Positions 1 through 6,275 of a stretch of 9,712 bases of DNA are shown here, one piece after another (within the stretch, counting starts at the first letter, position 1; each line of letters starts with the position of its first letter). The stretch is from Deltaproteobacteria bacterium (GTDB taxonomy: Bacteria; Desulfobacterota; DSM-4660; Desulfatiglandales; B25-G16), in contig CP070660.1 in assembly GCA_020355145.1 (NCBI GenBank), forward strand, positions 648,875-658,586, in the 5' to 3' direction. The position numbers and the translations under genes are program-made. Below the pieces are notes generated by a model that saw only the letters and a program-made list of their open reading frames with translations, did no database searches and was not told where the DNA came from.

Positions 1-180
1 CAATTTGAAATCCTTATCCAGCTCCACCTCCGATGTGAGCTGAGATTCAAAATCATTAAGGGTTAAGGTGTAATCATTTATCCTGGCAAGTATTTTAGCC
101 TCCTCTGCCCCTTGTTGAGAGCAGCAAAAAATGCCCAGGGATAAAAGGGGTAAAAGTAGATAGAGGTGCCTTTTCTCCAT
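1..180 (-). CDS. Exported SurA/PpiC-like peptidyl-prolyl isomerase or chaperone, N-terminus only
   Basis: Only the first 60 codons are inside the window, reading leftward from ATG at 180-178. Residues 1-20 form a signal sequence: basic start (EKRH), a leucine-rich core, then Cys19-Cys20. The double cysteine suggests a lipoprotein, but the residues before it (Gly-Ile-Phe) are a poor lipobox, so ordinary Sec export is also possible. Residues 30-48 (ILARINDYTLTLNDFESQL) match the opening of SurA_N/PpiC foldases, where a short beta strand with an Asn-Asp/Asn-Gly turn leads into a helix. Family members act in the periplasm on outer-membrane or secreted proteins. The start is fixed by an AAGGAGGT Shine-Dalgarno seven bases upstream. 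The isomerase domain, if present, lies outside the window, so the enzymatic call is inference; the family call is moderate. Confidence 0.6.
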   Translation of the reverse strand, partial: MEKRHLYLLLPLLSLGIFCCSQQGAEEAKILARINDYTLTLNDFESQLTSEVELDKDFKL

Positions 181-187
181 AGCACAG

Positions 188-195
188 ACCTCCTT
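188..195 (-). promoter_or_regulatory. Strong Shine-Dalgarno of the SurA/PpiC-like gene
   Basis: On the minus strand this reads AAGGAGGT, a full match to the anti-Shine-Dalgarno of 16S rRNA, seven bases before the ATG at 180-178. It decides the start of the partial gene at the left edge. Confidence 0.85.
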
Positions 196-218
196 ATTTA
201 GACATGTCATGAGTTATG

Positions 219-247
219 AGTATAATCCCAAAGGCCCTCGGACTCAA
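219..247 (-). promoter_or_regulatory. Sigma70-type promoter for the SurA/PpiC-like gene
   Basis: On the minus strand TTGAGT (247-242) is followed after exactly 17 bases by TATACT (224-219). The -10 box matches five of six consensus bases and the -35 box four of six. The predicted transcript would start near 212 and have a leader of about 30 bases that includes the Shine-Dalgarno at 195-188. Position, spacing and orientation all fit; no experimental support is visible. Confidence 0.6.
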
Positions 248-322
248 GAAATATCGTTTGAAAAGATGATCCGGGCAAAGGTAACATGGGGGATTTTTTA
301 TGGGGGAAAAATGGGCCTTTGG
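228..322. repeat. Perfect 10-bp inverted repeat with a 75-base interior
   Basis: CCAAAGGCCC at 228-237 is the exact reverse complement of GGGCCTTTGG at 313-322. The left arm lies inside the spacer of the minus-strand promoter (219-247). The interior (238-312) has runs of G and a T-rich stretch. It could form a long-range stem or be a pair of binding half-sites; chance is also possible. Confidence 0.4.
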
Positions 323-343
323 CTGGAAGATGTATCTCTATAG

Positions 344-380
344 GCTTATAGCCCCGGGCTTATAGCCCGGAACTATAAGC
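344..380. repeat. Strong GC-rich hairpin with internal direct repeat, REP-like palindrome
   Basis: The outer stem pairs GCTTATAG (344-351) with CTATAAGC (373-380). A 2x2 internal loop (CC against AA) follows, then an inner 6-bp stem CCGGGC (354-359) with GCCCGG (365-370) closes a 5-base loop TTATA. Within it GCTTATAGCCC occurs twice (344-354 and 358-368). There is no long T run after it on either strand, and the flanking genes point away from it, so a terminator role is unlikely. The form resembles repetitive extragenic palindromes; whether it is repeated in the genome cannot be seen here. Confidence 0.6.
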
Positions 381-485
381 TTTCCGGAGATGCCGTTACT
401 TAAAATATATTTTCCTCTTTTCTCCTAATGTCTATTTATAGGAAAAAATCTATATAGTTAACGAGCATCCCAGACATACTTTTAT

Positions 486-504
486 ATGGCAACTATTATG
501 CCAT
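486..504. repeat. Small perfect hairpin in the spacer
   Basis: ATGGCA (486-491) pairs with TGCCAT (499-504) around a 7-base AT-rich loop. No function can be assigned; it sits in the middle of the non-coding spacer. Confidence 0.35.
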
Positions 505-743
505 CTCTTTCTGAATATAATTATTATGGAATTACAATAGGTTATAAAAATCTCCCCTCCATTTTTAGGAATTTTTGTGTTAATCTTACCACAGAAGCCC
601 GTGAAACTAAAACACAGTGCCCACATCCGAAGGCCTTGAAATAACCAAGGTAGTCACTATCGAGTTGACTCCATAATAAGGAAATGCTAAAGGATAATCA
701 AGGAAAATAATATTCCGAGACCTATTTGATAAGTAGCCAAAAA

Positions 744-773
744 ATATCACGATTTTTGATATATCTTAAGATA
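744..773. promoter_or_regulatory. Operator-like double palindrome just upstream of tadA
   Basis: Two inverted repeats abut. ATATCA (744-749) pairs with TGATAT (757-762) around 7 bases, and TATCTTAAGATA (762-773) is a perfect 12-bp palindrome ending 22 bases before the tadA TTG start. The 10-bp core ATCTTAAGAT recurs at 1584-1593 just before dnaX. Paired placement ahead of two genes suggests a DNA-binding site, but the sequence is AT-rich and no regulator is identified. Confidence 0.4.
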
Positions 774-795
774 AGGATAAGGAAAATCATCAATT

Positions 796-1250
796 TTGGA
801 CTTTTGCTCACTTATGCGAGAGGCCATTAAAGAGGCCAAAAAGGGGGGGCTGGGTGGGGAGGTTCCAGTAGGGGCACTTTTGATAGGACAGTCCCCAGAG
901 ATCTTAGCCAGAGACCATAATAGATGCATTGAATTTAATGATCCCACCGCCCATGCGGAGATATTGGTTATCAGGAAGGCAGCAAATATAGCTGAAAATT
1001 ATCGGTTGAATGGGATGACCATGATTGTAACTGTCGAGCCCTGTCCCATGTGCATGGGGGCCATTATCAATGCCAGGTTGGACACCCTCGTCTTTGGTGC
1101 ATTTGATCCAAAGAGCGGGGCTGCTGTCTCAATCTACAATCTATCGGATGATGGAAGGCTGAATCACAGAGTAAGGGTAATACCCGGCATATTGGAAAAG
1201 GAATGCAGAGGAGTTATGCAGGAGTTCTTTCGAGAAAGGAGGGAGGTTTA

Positions 1251-1251
<1 letters not shown>
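796..1251 (+). CDS. tadA: tRNA-specific adenosine deaminase TadA
   Basis: A 151-residue zinc-dependent deaminase that converts A34 to inosine in the wobble position of tRNA-Arg(ACG), letting one tRNA read CGU, CGC and CGA. The deaminase signature is complete: His53-Ala-Glu55 (zinc ligand and proton-shuttling Glu), then Pro82-Cys83-Pro-Met-Cys86 with two zinc-binding cysteines. EVPVGALL (22-29), the Asn-His-Arg of NHR (124-126 region) and the C-terminal FFRERR are typical of TadA rather than of cytosine or guanine deaminases. The TTG at 796 is preferred to ATG 814 because TadA proteins usually carry a few residues before the MREAIKEAKK helix; an in-frame stop at 778-780 leaves no other standard choice. 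The ribosome site is weak (AAGGA at 779-783, 12 bases away). Length is normal. The last base of its TAG stop is the first base of the next tRNA gene. Confidence 0.93.
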
Positions 1252-1348
<97 letters not shown>

Positions 1349-1392
1349 AAACTTGCCTCTTGTTAAATTTCATAATTGGCCCGTGGCTAGAG

Positions 1393-1433
1393 GGCTTTTG
1401 GGATGGTTGGATATATGCCAAAATCCAAAAGCC
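1393..1433 (+). repeat. Hairpin in the spacer between the two tRNA-Ser genes
   Basis: GGCTTTTGGG (1393-1402) pairs with TCCAAAAGCC (1424-1433), ten pairs with one G-T. The loop holds a second short stem, TTGG (1407-1410) with CCAA (1418-1421). It lies in the 114-base spacer 1347-1460 between two tRNAs and has no following T run, so it could be a processing or stability element of the shared precursor rather than a terminator. A smaller hairpin, CCGC/GCGG around TCAA, lies at 1443-1454. Confidence 0.45.
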
Positions 1434-1460
1434 AGATGTACCCCGCTCAAGCGGAATTAC

Positions 1461-1554
<94 letters not shown>

Positions 1555-1583
1555 TACATACCGTAAGACTTCCATAGGCCAAG

Positions 1584-1593
1584 ATCTTAAGAT
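1584..1593. promoter_or_regulatory. Palindrome upstream of dnaX, same core as upstream of tadA
   Basis: ATCTTAAGAT is a perfect 10-bp palindrome ending 12 bases before the dnaX ATG, where a Shine-Dalgarno would be expected but is absent. The identical ten bases occur at 763-772 before tadA. This could be a shared protein-binding site or a small RNA hairpin covering the initiation region. Confidence 0.35.
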
Positions 1594-1605
1594 TTATATT
1601 TGATC

Positions 1606-2937
1606 ATGCCATACGAAGTCCTCGCCAGAAAATGGAGACCTCAGTTATTTGAAGAGGTTATAGGTCAGGAGCACATAACCCAGACACTCAAGAATGCCTT
1701 GCTCTCTGATCGATTAGCCCATGCCTATCTATTCAGCGGCGCTCGGGGTGTGGGCAAGACATCGGTTGCCCGAATCCTCGCCAAGGCGCTCAATTGTCGA
1801 AACGGCCAGGAAGCAAACCCCTGCAACAAATGCACCTCATGTATTGAGATAACTAATGGCTCATCCGTTGATGTCCAGGAGATTGATGGTGCATCAAACC
1901 GAGGAATTGATGAGATACGGAATCTCCGAGAGAATATCAGGTACCTTCCCTCTCATGGAGGATATAGGATATATATTATAGATGAGGTCCATATGCTGAC
2001 CCTCCCTGCATTTAATGCATTGCTAAAAACCCTGGAAGAACCACCGGAACACGTCAAATTTATCTTCGCTACAACAGAACCGCATAAGGTACCTGTAACC
2101 ATACTGTCCCGATGTCAAAGGTTTGATTTCAGGCGGATACCCATATTAAAGCTCCAAGAACAGATTAAGAGGATAATGGAAAAAGAAGGTATAAGGGTGA
2201 GCGACTCCGGTATCTCCATCATCTCAAGGGAGGCCCAGGGAAGTCTGCGGGATGCAGAAAGCATTCTGGATCAGGTTGTCTCCTTTACCGGCCCAGATGT
2301 TGCCGATGACCAAATAAGGGCTGTTCTAGGGGTAATAGACAGGGACATCATCTTTAAGACATCGCGGGCCATAATCGATGGTGATAGCAGACTATGCCTG
2401 GAGATAATAGAGGAGATATATAATTACGGTTATGATATCAAGGCCTTTTATCGGGAAATAGTAGGTCAGTTTAGAAATCTAATCGTCTCCCTAATCTCTC
2501 AAGATCCCTCTCAAATCCTGGATCTACCCGATAATGAGCTGAGTGAAACAAAAAAACAGGCAAGCCATGCGGGAGTCGAAAGACTGCTTCAATCACTTAA
2601 CTTCCTTATCAACAGGGAGGTGGATCTTCGCTATACAAATAATCCCAGAATCGCGCTGGAGGCGATTTTACTCAAGCTCTCAAGGCTAATAGAATACCTT
2701 TCATTTGATGAGTTAATCAAAAAGATCGAGGATATAGAGAAACGACTCAATAGACCTGCACTAACCCAACCCAATAGGAATCTGGAAGCGGCCTTAAGTG
2801 AAAAGGGATATCCAGCCGAAGAGACCCAGCCGAAGGAGGGCAAAGATCTAAAAGAGGACTCAGGGGAAGCCACACTGCCTGAGCCGGTTAAGCATATAGT
2901 CGATATATTTGAAGGCAAGATAGTGAGCCGGGATTGA
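1606..2937 (+). CDS. dnaX: DNA polymerase III subunit gamma/tau, short form
   Basis: The clamp-loader ATPase that helps load the sliding clamp and organises the replisome. Numbered from ATG 1606: Walker A GARGVGKT (45-52), zinc-binding cysteines Cys64, Cys73, Cys76 and Cys79, Walker B with DEVH (126-129), sensor 1 ATTEP (155-159), arginine finger SRC (168-170) and sensor 2 GSLRDAES (212-219). Domain III follows to about residue 365. After a Lys/Glu/Pro-rich linker the protein ends VDIFEGKIV, a terminal peptide I associate with DnaX of this bacterial group. At 443 residues it is shorter than typical full-length tau (about 550-640) and lacks room for the polymerase-binding domain V. ATG 1606 (MPYEVLARKWRP) matches the family start better than the TTG at 1600. 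No Shine-Dalgarno is visible. Confidence 0.95.
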   Translation: MPYEVLARKWRPQLFEEVIGQEHITQTLKNALLSDRLAHAYLFSGARGVGKTSVARILAKALNCRNGQEANPCNKCTSCIEITNGSSVDVQEIDGASNRGIDEIRNLRENIRYLPSHGGYRIYIIDEVHMLTLPAFNALLKTLEEPPEHVKFIFATTEPHKVPVTILSRCQRFDFRRIPILKLQEQIKRIMEKEGIRVSDSGISIISREAQGSLRDAESILDQVVSFTGPDVADDQIRAVLGVIDRDIIFKTSRAIIDGDSRLCLEIIEEIYNYGYDIKAFYREIVGQFRNLIVSLISQDPSQILDLPDNELSETKKQASHAGVERLLQSLNFLINREVDLRYTNNPRIALEAILLKLSRLIEYLSFDELIKKIEDIEKRLNRPALTQPNRNLEAALSEKGYPAEETQPKEGKDLKEDSGEATLPEPVKHIVDIFEGKIVSRD

Positions 2938-2946
2938 GATACAAAG

Positions 2947-3017
2947 AAAGTTAAAAGTGAGCTAGAACTAAAATGATTTACTTCCTTAATTTTAGGCACT
3001 TGTAACTTTAGGCACTT
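2947..3017 (+). repeat. Nested palindrome with 11-base direct repeat in the dnaX-lysA gap
   Basis: An outer stem pairs 2947-2959 (AAAGTTAAAAGTG) with 2997-3009 (CACTTGTAACTTT), 12 of 13 positions. An inner stem pairs CTAAAAT (2968-2974) with ATTTTAG (2989-2995) around a 14-base loop. The right arm carries a direct repeat: TTTAGGCACTT at 2991-3001 and again at 3007-3017, a 16-base period. Together they fill almost all of the 83-base gap and leave lysA without a recognisable Shine-Dalgarno. The form suggests a small mobile or repetitive palindromic element, or a leader structure controlling lysA. Confidence 0.5.
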
Positions 3018-3020
3018 TAC

Positions 3021-4277
3021 ATGCATCACTTTGTCTATAAGGATAATGATCTTTTCTGTGAGGACCTATCTGTAGCATATATAGCTGAGCAGATTGGAAC
3101 ACCCTTCTATCTTTACTCCTACTCCACAATAAAAAGGCATTTCCAGGTCTTTAATAATGCCTTTAATGGCCTAGAGCACCTAACCTGCTTTTCCTTGAAA
3201 TCCAACTCCAATCTCGCCATCCTGAGACTCCTGGCCCTCGAGGGGGGAGGGGCGGATATAGTGTCAGGTGGAGAGCTGTTTCGGGCCCTAAGGGCAGGGA
3301 TTACACCCAATAAAATCATCTATTCCGGCGTTGGTAAGACACCAAGTGATATGGAATTGGCACTTAAATCGGACATCCTCATGTTCAATGTAGAATCAGA
3401 CCAGGAATTACAGACCTTGAATGGGGTAGCCAAAGACATCCGCGGGAAGGCAATGATAGCCATACGTATAAACCCCGATGTGGAACCTAAAACACACCCA
3501 TATATCGTTACCGGGTTCAGTGAAAACAAATTCGGCATAGGGATAAAGGACTCCCTGAAGACATACAAGTTAGCCAAGCGGTTGAAAAATATCGACATAA
3601 AAGGCATATCCTGCCACATAGGCAGTCAGCTTACGGAGATTGGCCCCTTTGTAGAGGCCCTGAGAAAATTAAAGGGACTTTTAAGGGAATTGAAAGGGAT
3701 GGGGCTTGACATCAAGTTCCTTAACTTCGGGGGCGGGCTCGGGATAACCTACAATGATGAAAGTCCACCCCATCCCTTTGAATACGCCAGGGCATTAAAG
3801 GATATAATAGGAGAGGATAGACTTACCCTGATCCTCGAGCCTGGTAGGGTTATCATCGGCAATGCTGGTATCCTGGTCACAAGGGTCCTCTATACCAAGT
3901 CAACGGCAACCAAGAGGTTTATTATCGTGGATGCAGGCATGAATGACCTAATCAGGCCTACCCTATATGATTCCTTTCACGCCGTGCAGCCAGTAAAGAT
4001 GACCAACTCAAAAATGCTCACTGCTACCATAGCAGGACCTATTTGTGAAACTGGAGACTTTCTGGCCAAGGACAGAAAGATGCCGGCATTTAAGCCAGGG
4101 GATCTAGTAGCTATAATGAGTGCAGGGGCCTACGGCTTTTCTATGTCATCAAACTACAATTCAAGGCCCAGGCCAGCAGAGGTGATGGTGAAAGGGAAAC
4201 TCTTCTCAATAATTAGGCAGAGAGAGACCTATGATGATCTTATCAGTGGGGAGGAGATCCCCAAATTTCTCGGGTAA
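3021..4277 (+). CDS. lysA: Diaminopimelate decarboxylase
   Basis: A PLP enzyme of fold type III that decarboxylates meso-diaminopimelate to L-lysine, the last step of lysine synthesis. At 418 residues it has normal length. Visible features: Lys60 in FSLKSNSN (PLP Schiff base), HIGSQ (199-203), the phosphate-binding GGGLG (237-241), EPGR (273-276), the CETGD motif (342-346) with Cys342, which in the family acts across the dimer, and Tyr371 in GAYGFSMSSNYNSRPRP near the C-terminus. These separate it from ornithine and arginine decarboxylases. The start MHHFVYKDNDLFCED is the usual family opening, so ATG 3021 is likely right despite the lack of a Shine-Dalgarno. dapB follows after 21 bases. dapA, often found near these genes, is missing here. 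Confidence 0.96.
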   Translation: MHHFVYKDNDLFCEDLSVAYIAEQIGTPFYLYSYSTIKRHFQVFNNAFNGLEHLTCFSLKSNSNLAILRLLALEGGGADIVSGGELFRALRAGITPNKIIYSGVGKTPSDMELALKSDILMFNVESDQELQTLNGVAKDIRGKAMIAIRINPDVEPKTHPYIVTGFSENKFGIGIKDSLKTYKLAKRLKNIDIKGISCHIGSQLTEIGPFVEALRKLKGLLRELKGMGLDIKFLNFGGGLGITYNDESPPHPFEYARALKDIIGEDRLTLILEPGRVIIGNAGILVTRVLYTKSTATKRFIIVDAGMNDLIRPTLYDSFHAVQPVKMTNSKMLTATIAGPICETGDFLAKDRKMPAFKPGDLVAIMSAGAYGFSMSSNYNSRPRPAEVMVKGKLFSIIRQRETYDDLISGEEIPKFLG

Positions 4278-4287
4278 GATAAGGGAA

Positions 4288-4293
4288 AGGAGG
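4288..4293 (+). promoter_or_regulatory. Shine-Dalgarno of dapB
   Basis: AGGAGG inside the longer AAAGGAGGAG lies five bases before ATG 4299 and fixes the start of dapB in the short lysA-dapB gap. Confidence 0.8.
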
Positions 4294-4298
4294 AGACA

Positions 4299-5126
4299 AT
4301 GGTCAAGGCCGTTGTTGCCGGTGGAGCCGGCAGGATGGGAGGAAGAATCATCCATCTAATCCAAAAAAGTGAGGATATCAAATTATTGGGCGCCTTTGAA
4401 AAACCAGGCCATCCTGCAATTGGCAGTGATGTGGGGGAGGTTATCGGTCTTGGTAAGATAGGACTTGTCCTTAAAGGGGATATCAACGAGGTGATGAAAG
4501 ATGCGGATGTATTGATTGATTTCACTACACCGGAAAGCACCTTAAATAATATCAGATTTATCGCAAAGACCGGTCAGGCAATGGTCATAGGAACTACAGG
4601 TATTACTGGTGAAGGGGAGAAAGAGGTAAACCAACTTGCCCGAACAATAAGATGTGTTATGGCCCCGAATATGAGTGTGGGGGTTAATGTGTTATTTAAG
4701 GTAGTTGCGGATGTCTCGGGGATTCTCAGTAAAGACTGGGATATGGAGATAGTTGAGTCCCATCACAGGCTCAAAAAAGATGCCCCAAGCGGCACAGCAA
4801 TGCGTCTTGCAAAGATCCTGGCTGATTCAACCGGCAGAGACCTGGAAAAAAATGCCGTCTATGAGAGGAGGGGCTATATTGGAGTTAGGAAAGACGAAGA
4901 GATCGGTATTCAAGCGATAAGGGCTGGTGATATAGTTGGTGAACATACTATTACCTTTGCTGGAGTGGGGGAAAGGATCGAGATTACGCACAGGGCACAC
5001 AGCAGGGACAACTTCGCAAGGGGTGCCCTCTTGGCATGTACATGGGTTGTCAGACAACCCAATGGTCTGTATGATATGCAAGATGTATTAGGATTGAAGG
5101 AGGGAAAAGATCTTCGAACTTGCTGA
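4299..5126 (+). CDS. dapB: 4-hydroxy-tetrahydrodipicolinate reductase
   Basis: Reduces 4-hydroxy-tetrahydrodipicolinate to tetrahydrodipicolinate with NAD(P)H, feeding the DapL step encoded next. Length is 275 residues. Visible features: the Rossmann dinucleotide loop GGAGRMGGR (8-16), GTTG (98-101), APNMSVGVNVLF (122-133), and the catalytic signature ESHHRLKKDAPSGTA (153-167), in which His155 and Lys159 correspond to the catalytic His159 and Lys163 of the E. coli enzyme. The C-terminal block RAGDIVGEHTI...ERIEITHRAHSRDNFARGAL is typical. Most relatives end near DVLGL; here nine further residues (KEGKDLRTC) are read through the ribosome site and first codons of dapL, so the genes overlap by 17 bases if dapL starts at 5110. 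ATG 4299 has a strong Shine-Dalgarno. Confidence 0.96.
   Translation: MVKAVVAGGAGRMGGRIIHLIQKSEDIKLLGAFEKPGHPAIGSDVGEVIGLGKIGLVLKGDINEVMKDADVLIDFTTPESTLNNIRFIAKTGQAMVIGTTGITGEGEKEVNQLARTIRCVMAPNMSVGVNVLFKVVADVSGILSKDWDMEIVESHHRLKKDAPSGTAMRLAKILADSTGRDLEKNAVYERRGYIGVRKDEEIGIQAIRAGDIVGEHTITFAGVGERIEITHRAHSRDNFARGALLACTWVVRQPNGLYDMQDVLGLKEGKDLRTC
5097..5103 (+). promoter_or_regulatory. Strong Shine-Dalgarno pointing to a non-AUG dapL start
   Basis: AAGGAGG (followed by another G) lies inside the end of dapB, six bases before ATC 5110 and about 80 bases before the first in-frame ATG at 5185. It matches, in strength and spacing, the sites before dapB and the transaldolase. Its position only makes sense if dapL starts at 5110. 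Confidence 0.65.
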
Positions 5127-6273
5127 AAGACTAAAAGAACTACCCCCTTACCTATTCAAGGAGATCGATCAAAAAAAGAAGGAGATGGAGGCAAAGGGGG
5201 TGGATATAATCGATCTTGGTGTGGGTGACCCCGACCTCCCTACCCCCCCTAAGATTATCGAGGAAATGATAAGGGCCGTCCAAGATCCGGCAAACCATCA
5301 TTATCCCTCTTATTCAGGGATGGAGGATTTCAAGGCCGCCATAGCCGAATGGTACGTGGAGAGATTCTCCGTGGGACTTGATCCAGAAACCGAGGTAATG
5401 GCCCTGATAGGTGCAAAGGAGGGGATAGCCCATATCTCCTTGGCATTTATAGACCCAGGTGACCTTGCCCTTATCCCCACCCCTGCTTATCCGGTGTATA
5501 ATATTGGTACCATCTTTGCAGGTGGAAAACCTTATCTCTTACCCCTAGTCAAGGAGAATGGCTTCTTGCCCGATCTTGCCTCTATACCAGGTGAGGTTGC
5601 CAGGAAGGCAAAGCTAATATGGCTGAATTATCCTAACAATCCCACAGCGGCTGTGGCTGATGTGGATTTTTTTAAAGCAGTGGTGGACTTTGCACACACC
5701 AATGAGGTAATGGTATGTCACGATGTTACCTATAGCGAAATCGCATTTGATGGATACAGACCCATGAGCCTTCTTGAAGTTGAGGGGGCCAAGGATATAG
5801 GTATAGAATTTCATTCTTTATCAAAGTCCTTTAACATGACCGGATGGCGGATCGGCTTTGCAATGGGAAACAAGGAGGCCATTAGGGGGTTAAGCCTGAT
5901 CAAGAGCAATGTTGACTCCGGTCTGTTCCAGGCTATTCAAATGGCCGGTATTAAGGCACTCAGGGCAAATAGGGTCTGCATCTCGGAGATAAATAAGATC
6001 TATGCCCGCAGGAGGGATATTATGGTCAAGGGACTGAGGGACGCCGGCTTCAAGGTAATTCCACCAAAGGCCACATTTTACCTCTGGGTCCCGGTCCCTC
6101 ATCCTTACACATCTGTGGATCTGGCAACAAGGCTTTTAACCGAGGTAGGTGTGGTAGTAACGCCGGGCAATGGATTTGGTTTTCCTGGCGAGGGTTATAT
6201 AAGACTGGCATTAACCCAGGATGAGAAACGCCTGTTAGAGGCAACCGAGAGGATAAAGGGTATTAGGCTATAG
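5110..6273 (+). CDS. dapL: LL-diaminopimelate aminotransferase, probable AUC start (first ATG is 5185)
   Basis: A class I/II PLP aminotransferase converting tetrahydrodipicolinate directly to LL-diaminopimelate with glutamate as donor, bypassing the succinylase or acetylase route. From 5110 the protein is 387 residues. Visible features: LPPYLFKEID (11-20), DLGVGDPDLPTP (about 35-46), YSGMEDF, GAKEGIAH, PTPAYPVY, NYPNNP (173-178), HDVTYSE, the PLP lysine Lys239 in SLSKSFNMTGWRIGF, and a C-terminal GEGYIRLALT with the substrate-binding Arg. The frame is open from 5098 and the conserved ERLKELPPYLFKEID block lies before ATG 5185, yet no ATG, GTG, TTG or CTG precedes it. ATC 5110 has AAGGAGG six bases upstream. 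Start at AUC is inference; a sequence error is the main alternative. Function is assigned by similarity and by lysA-dapB context; a general aspartate/alanine aminotransferase is less likely. Confidence 0.9.
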   Translation: MFELAERLKELPPYLFKEIDQKKKEMEAKGVDIIDLGVGDPDLPTPPKIIEEMIRAVQDPANHHYPSYSGMEDFKAAIAEWYVERFSVGLDPETEVMALIGAKEGIAHISLAFIDPGDLALIPTPAYPVYNIGTIFAGGKPYLLPLVKENGFLPDLASIPGEVARKAKLIWLNYPNNPTAAVADVDFFKAVVDFAHTNEVMVCHDVTYSEIAFDGYRPMSLLEVEGAKDIGIEFHSLSKSFNMTGWRIGFAMGNKEAIRGLSLIKSNVDSGLFQAIQMAGIKALRANRVCISEINKIYARRRDIMVKGLRDAGFKVIPPKATFYLWVPVPHPYTSVDLATRLLTEVGVVVTPGNGFGFPGEGYIRLALTQDEKRLLEATERIKGIRL

Positions 6274-6275
6274 CC

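Larger units (their letters stand above)
181..795. other. Divergent intergenic spacer of about 600 bases rich in palindromes
   Basis: This spacer separates the minus-strand SurA/PpiC-like gene from tadA on the plus strand. It holds the promoter and ribosome site of the minus-strand gene (188-247), a 10-bp inverted repeat (228-237 with 313-322), a strong GC-rich hairpin (344-380), a small hairpin (486-504) and an operator-like double palindrome next to tadA (744-773). No convincing gene is present. A 48-codon plus-strand ORF (498-644) and a 51-codon start-less open frame on the opposite strand (697-545) overlap each other and may be chance or the remnant of an old coding or repeat element. No clear plus-strand promoter for tadA was found. 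Confidence 0.7.

Noticed and set aside
665..693. Plus-strand promoter for tadA (TTGACT, 17 bases, TAAAGG)
   Set aside because: The -35 box is good but the -10 box matches only three of six bases; a nearby GATAAT is 22 bases away. Too weak to annotate.
814..816. ATG 814 as the tadA start
   Set aside because: No ribosome site precedes it, and TadA proteins usually have several residues before this methionine; it remains a possible alternative to TTG 796.
1190..1220. Internal tRNA-Ser promoter in tadA (TTGGAA, 17 bases, TATGCA)
   Set aside because: Only four of six and three of six matches, inside coding sequence; not distinguishable from chance.
2548..2600. Programmed frameshift in dnaX at the A7 run (2550-2556)
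   Set aside because: The heptamer A AAA AAA is in the right phase for a -1 shift, but the shifted frame ends after 14 codons inside domain III (about 331 residues), which would break the collar domain. No stimulating hairpin or upstream Shine-Dalgarno-like site is evident.
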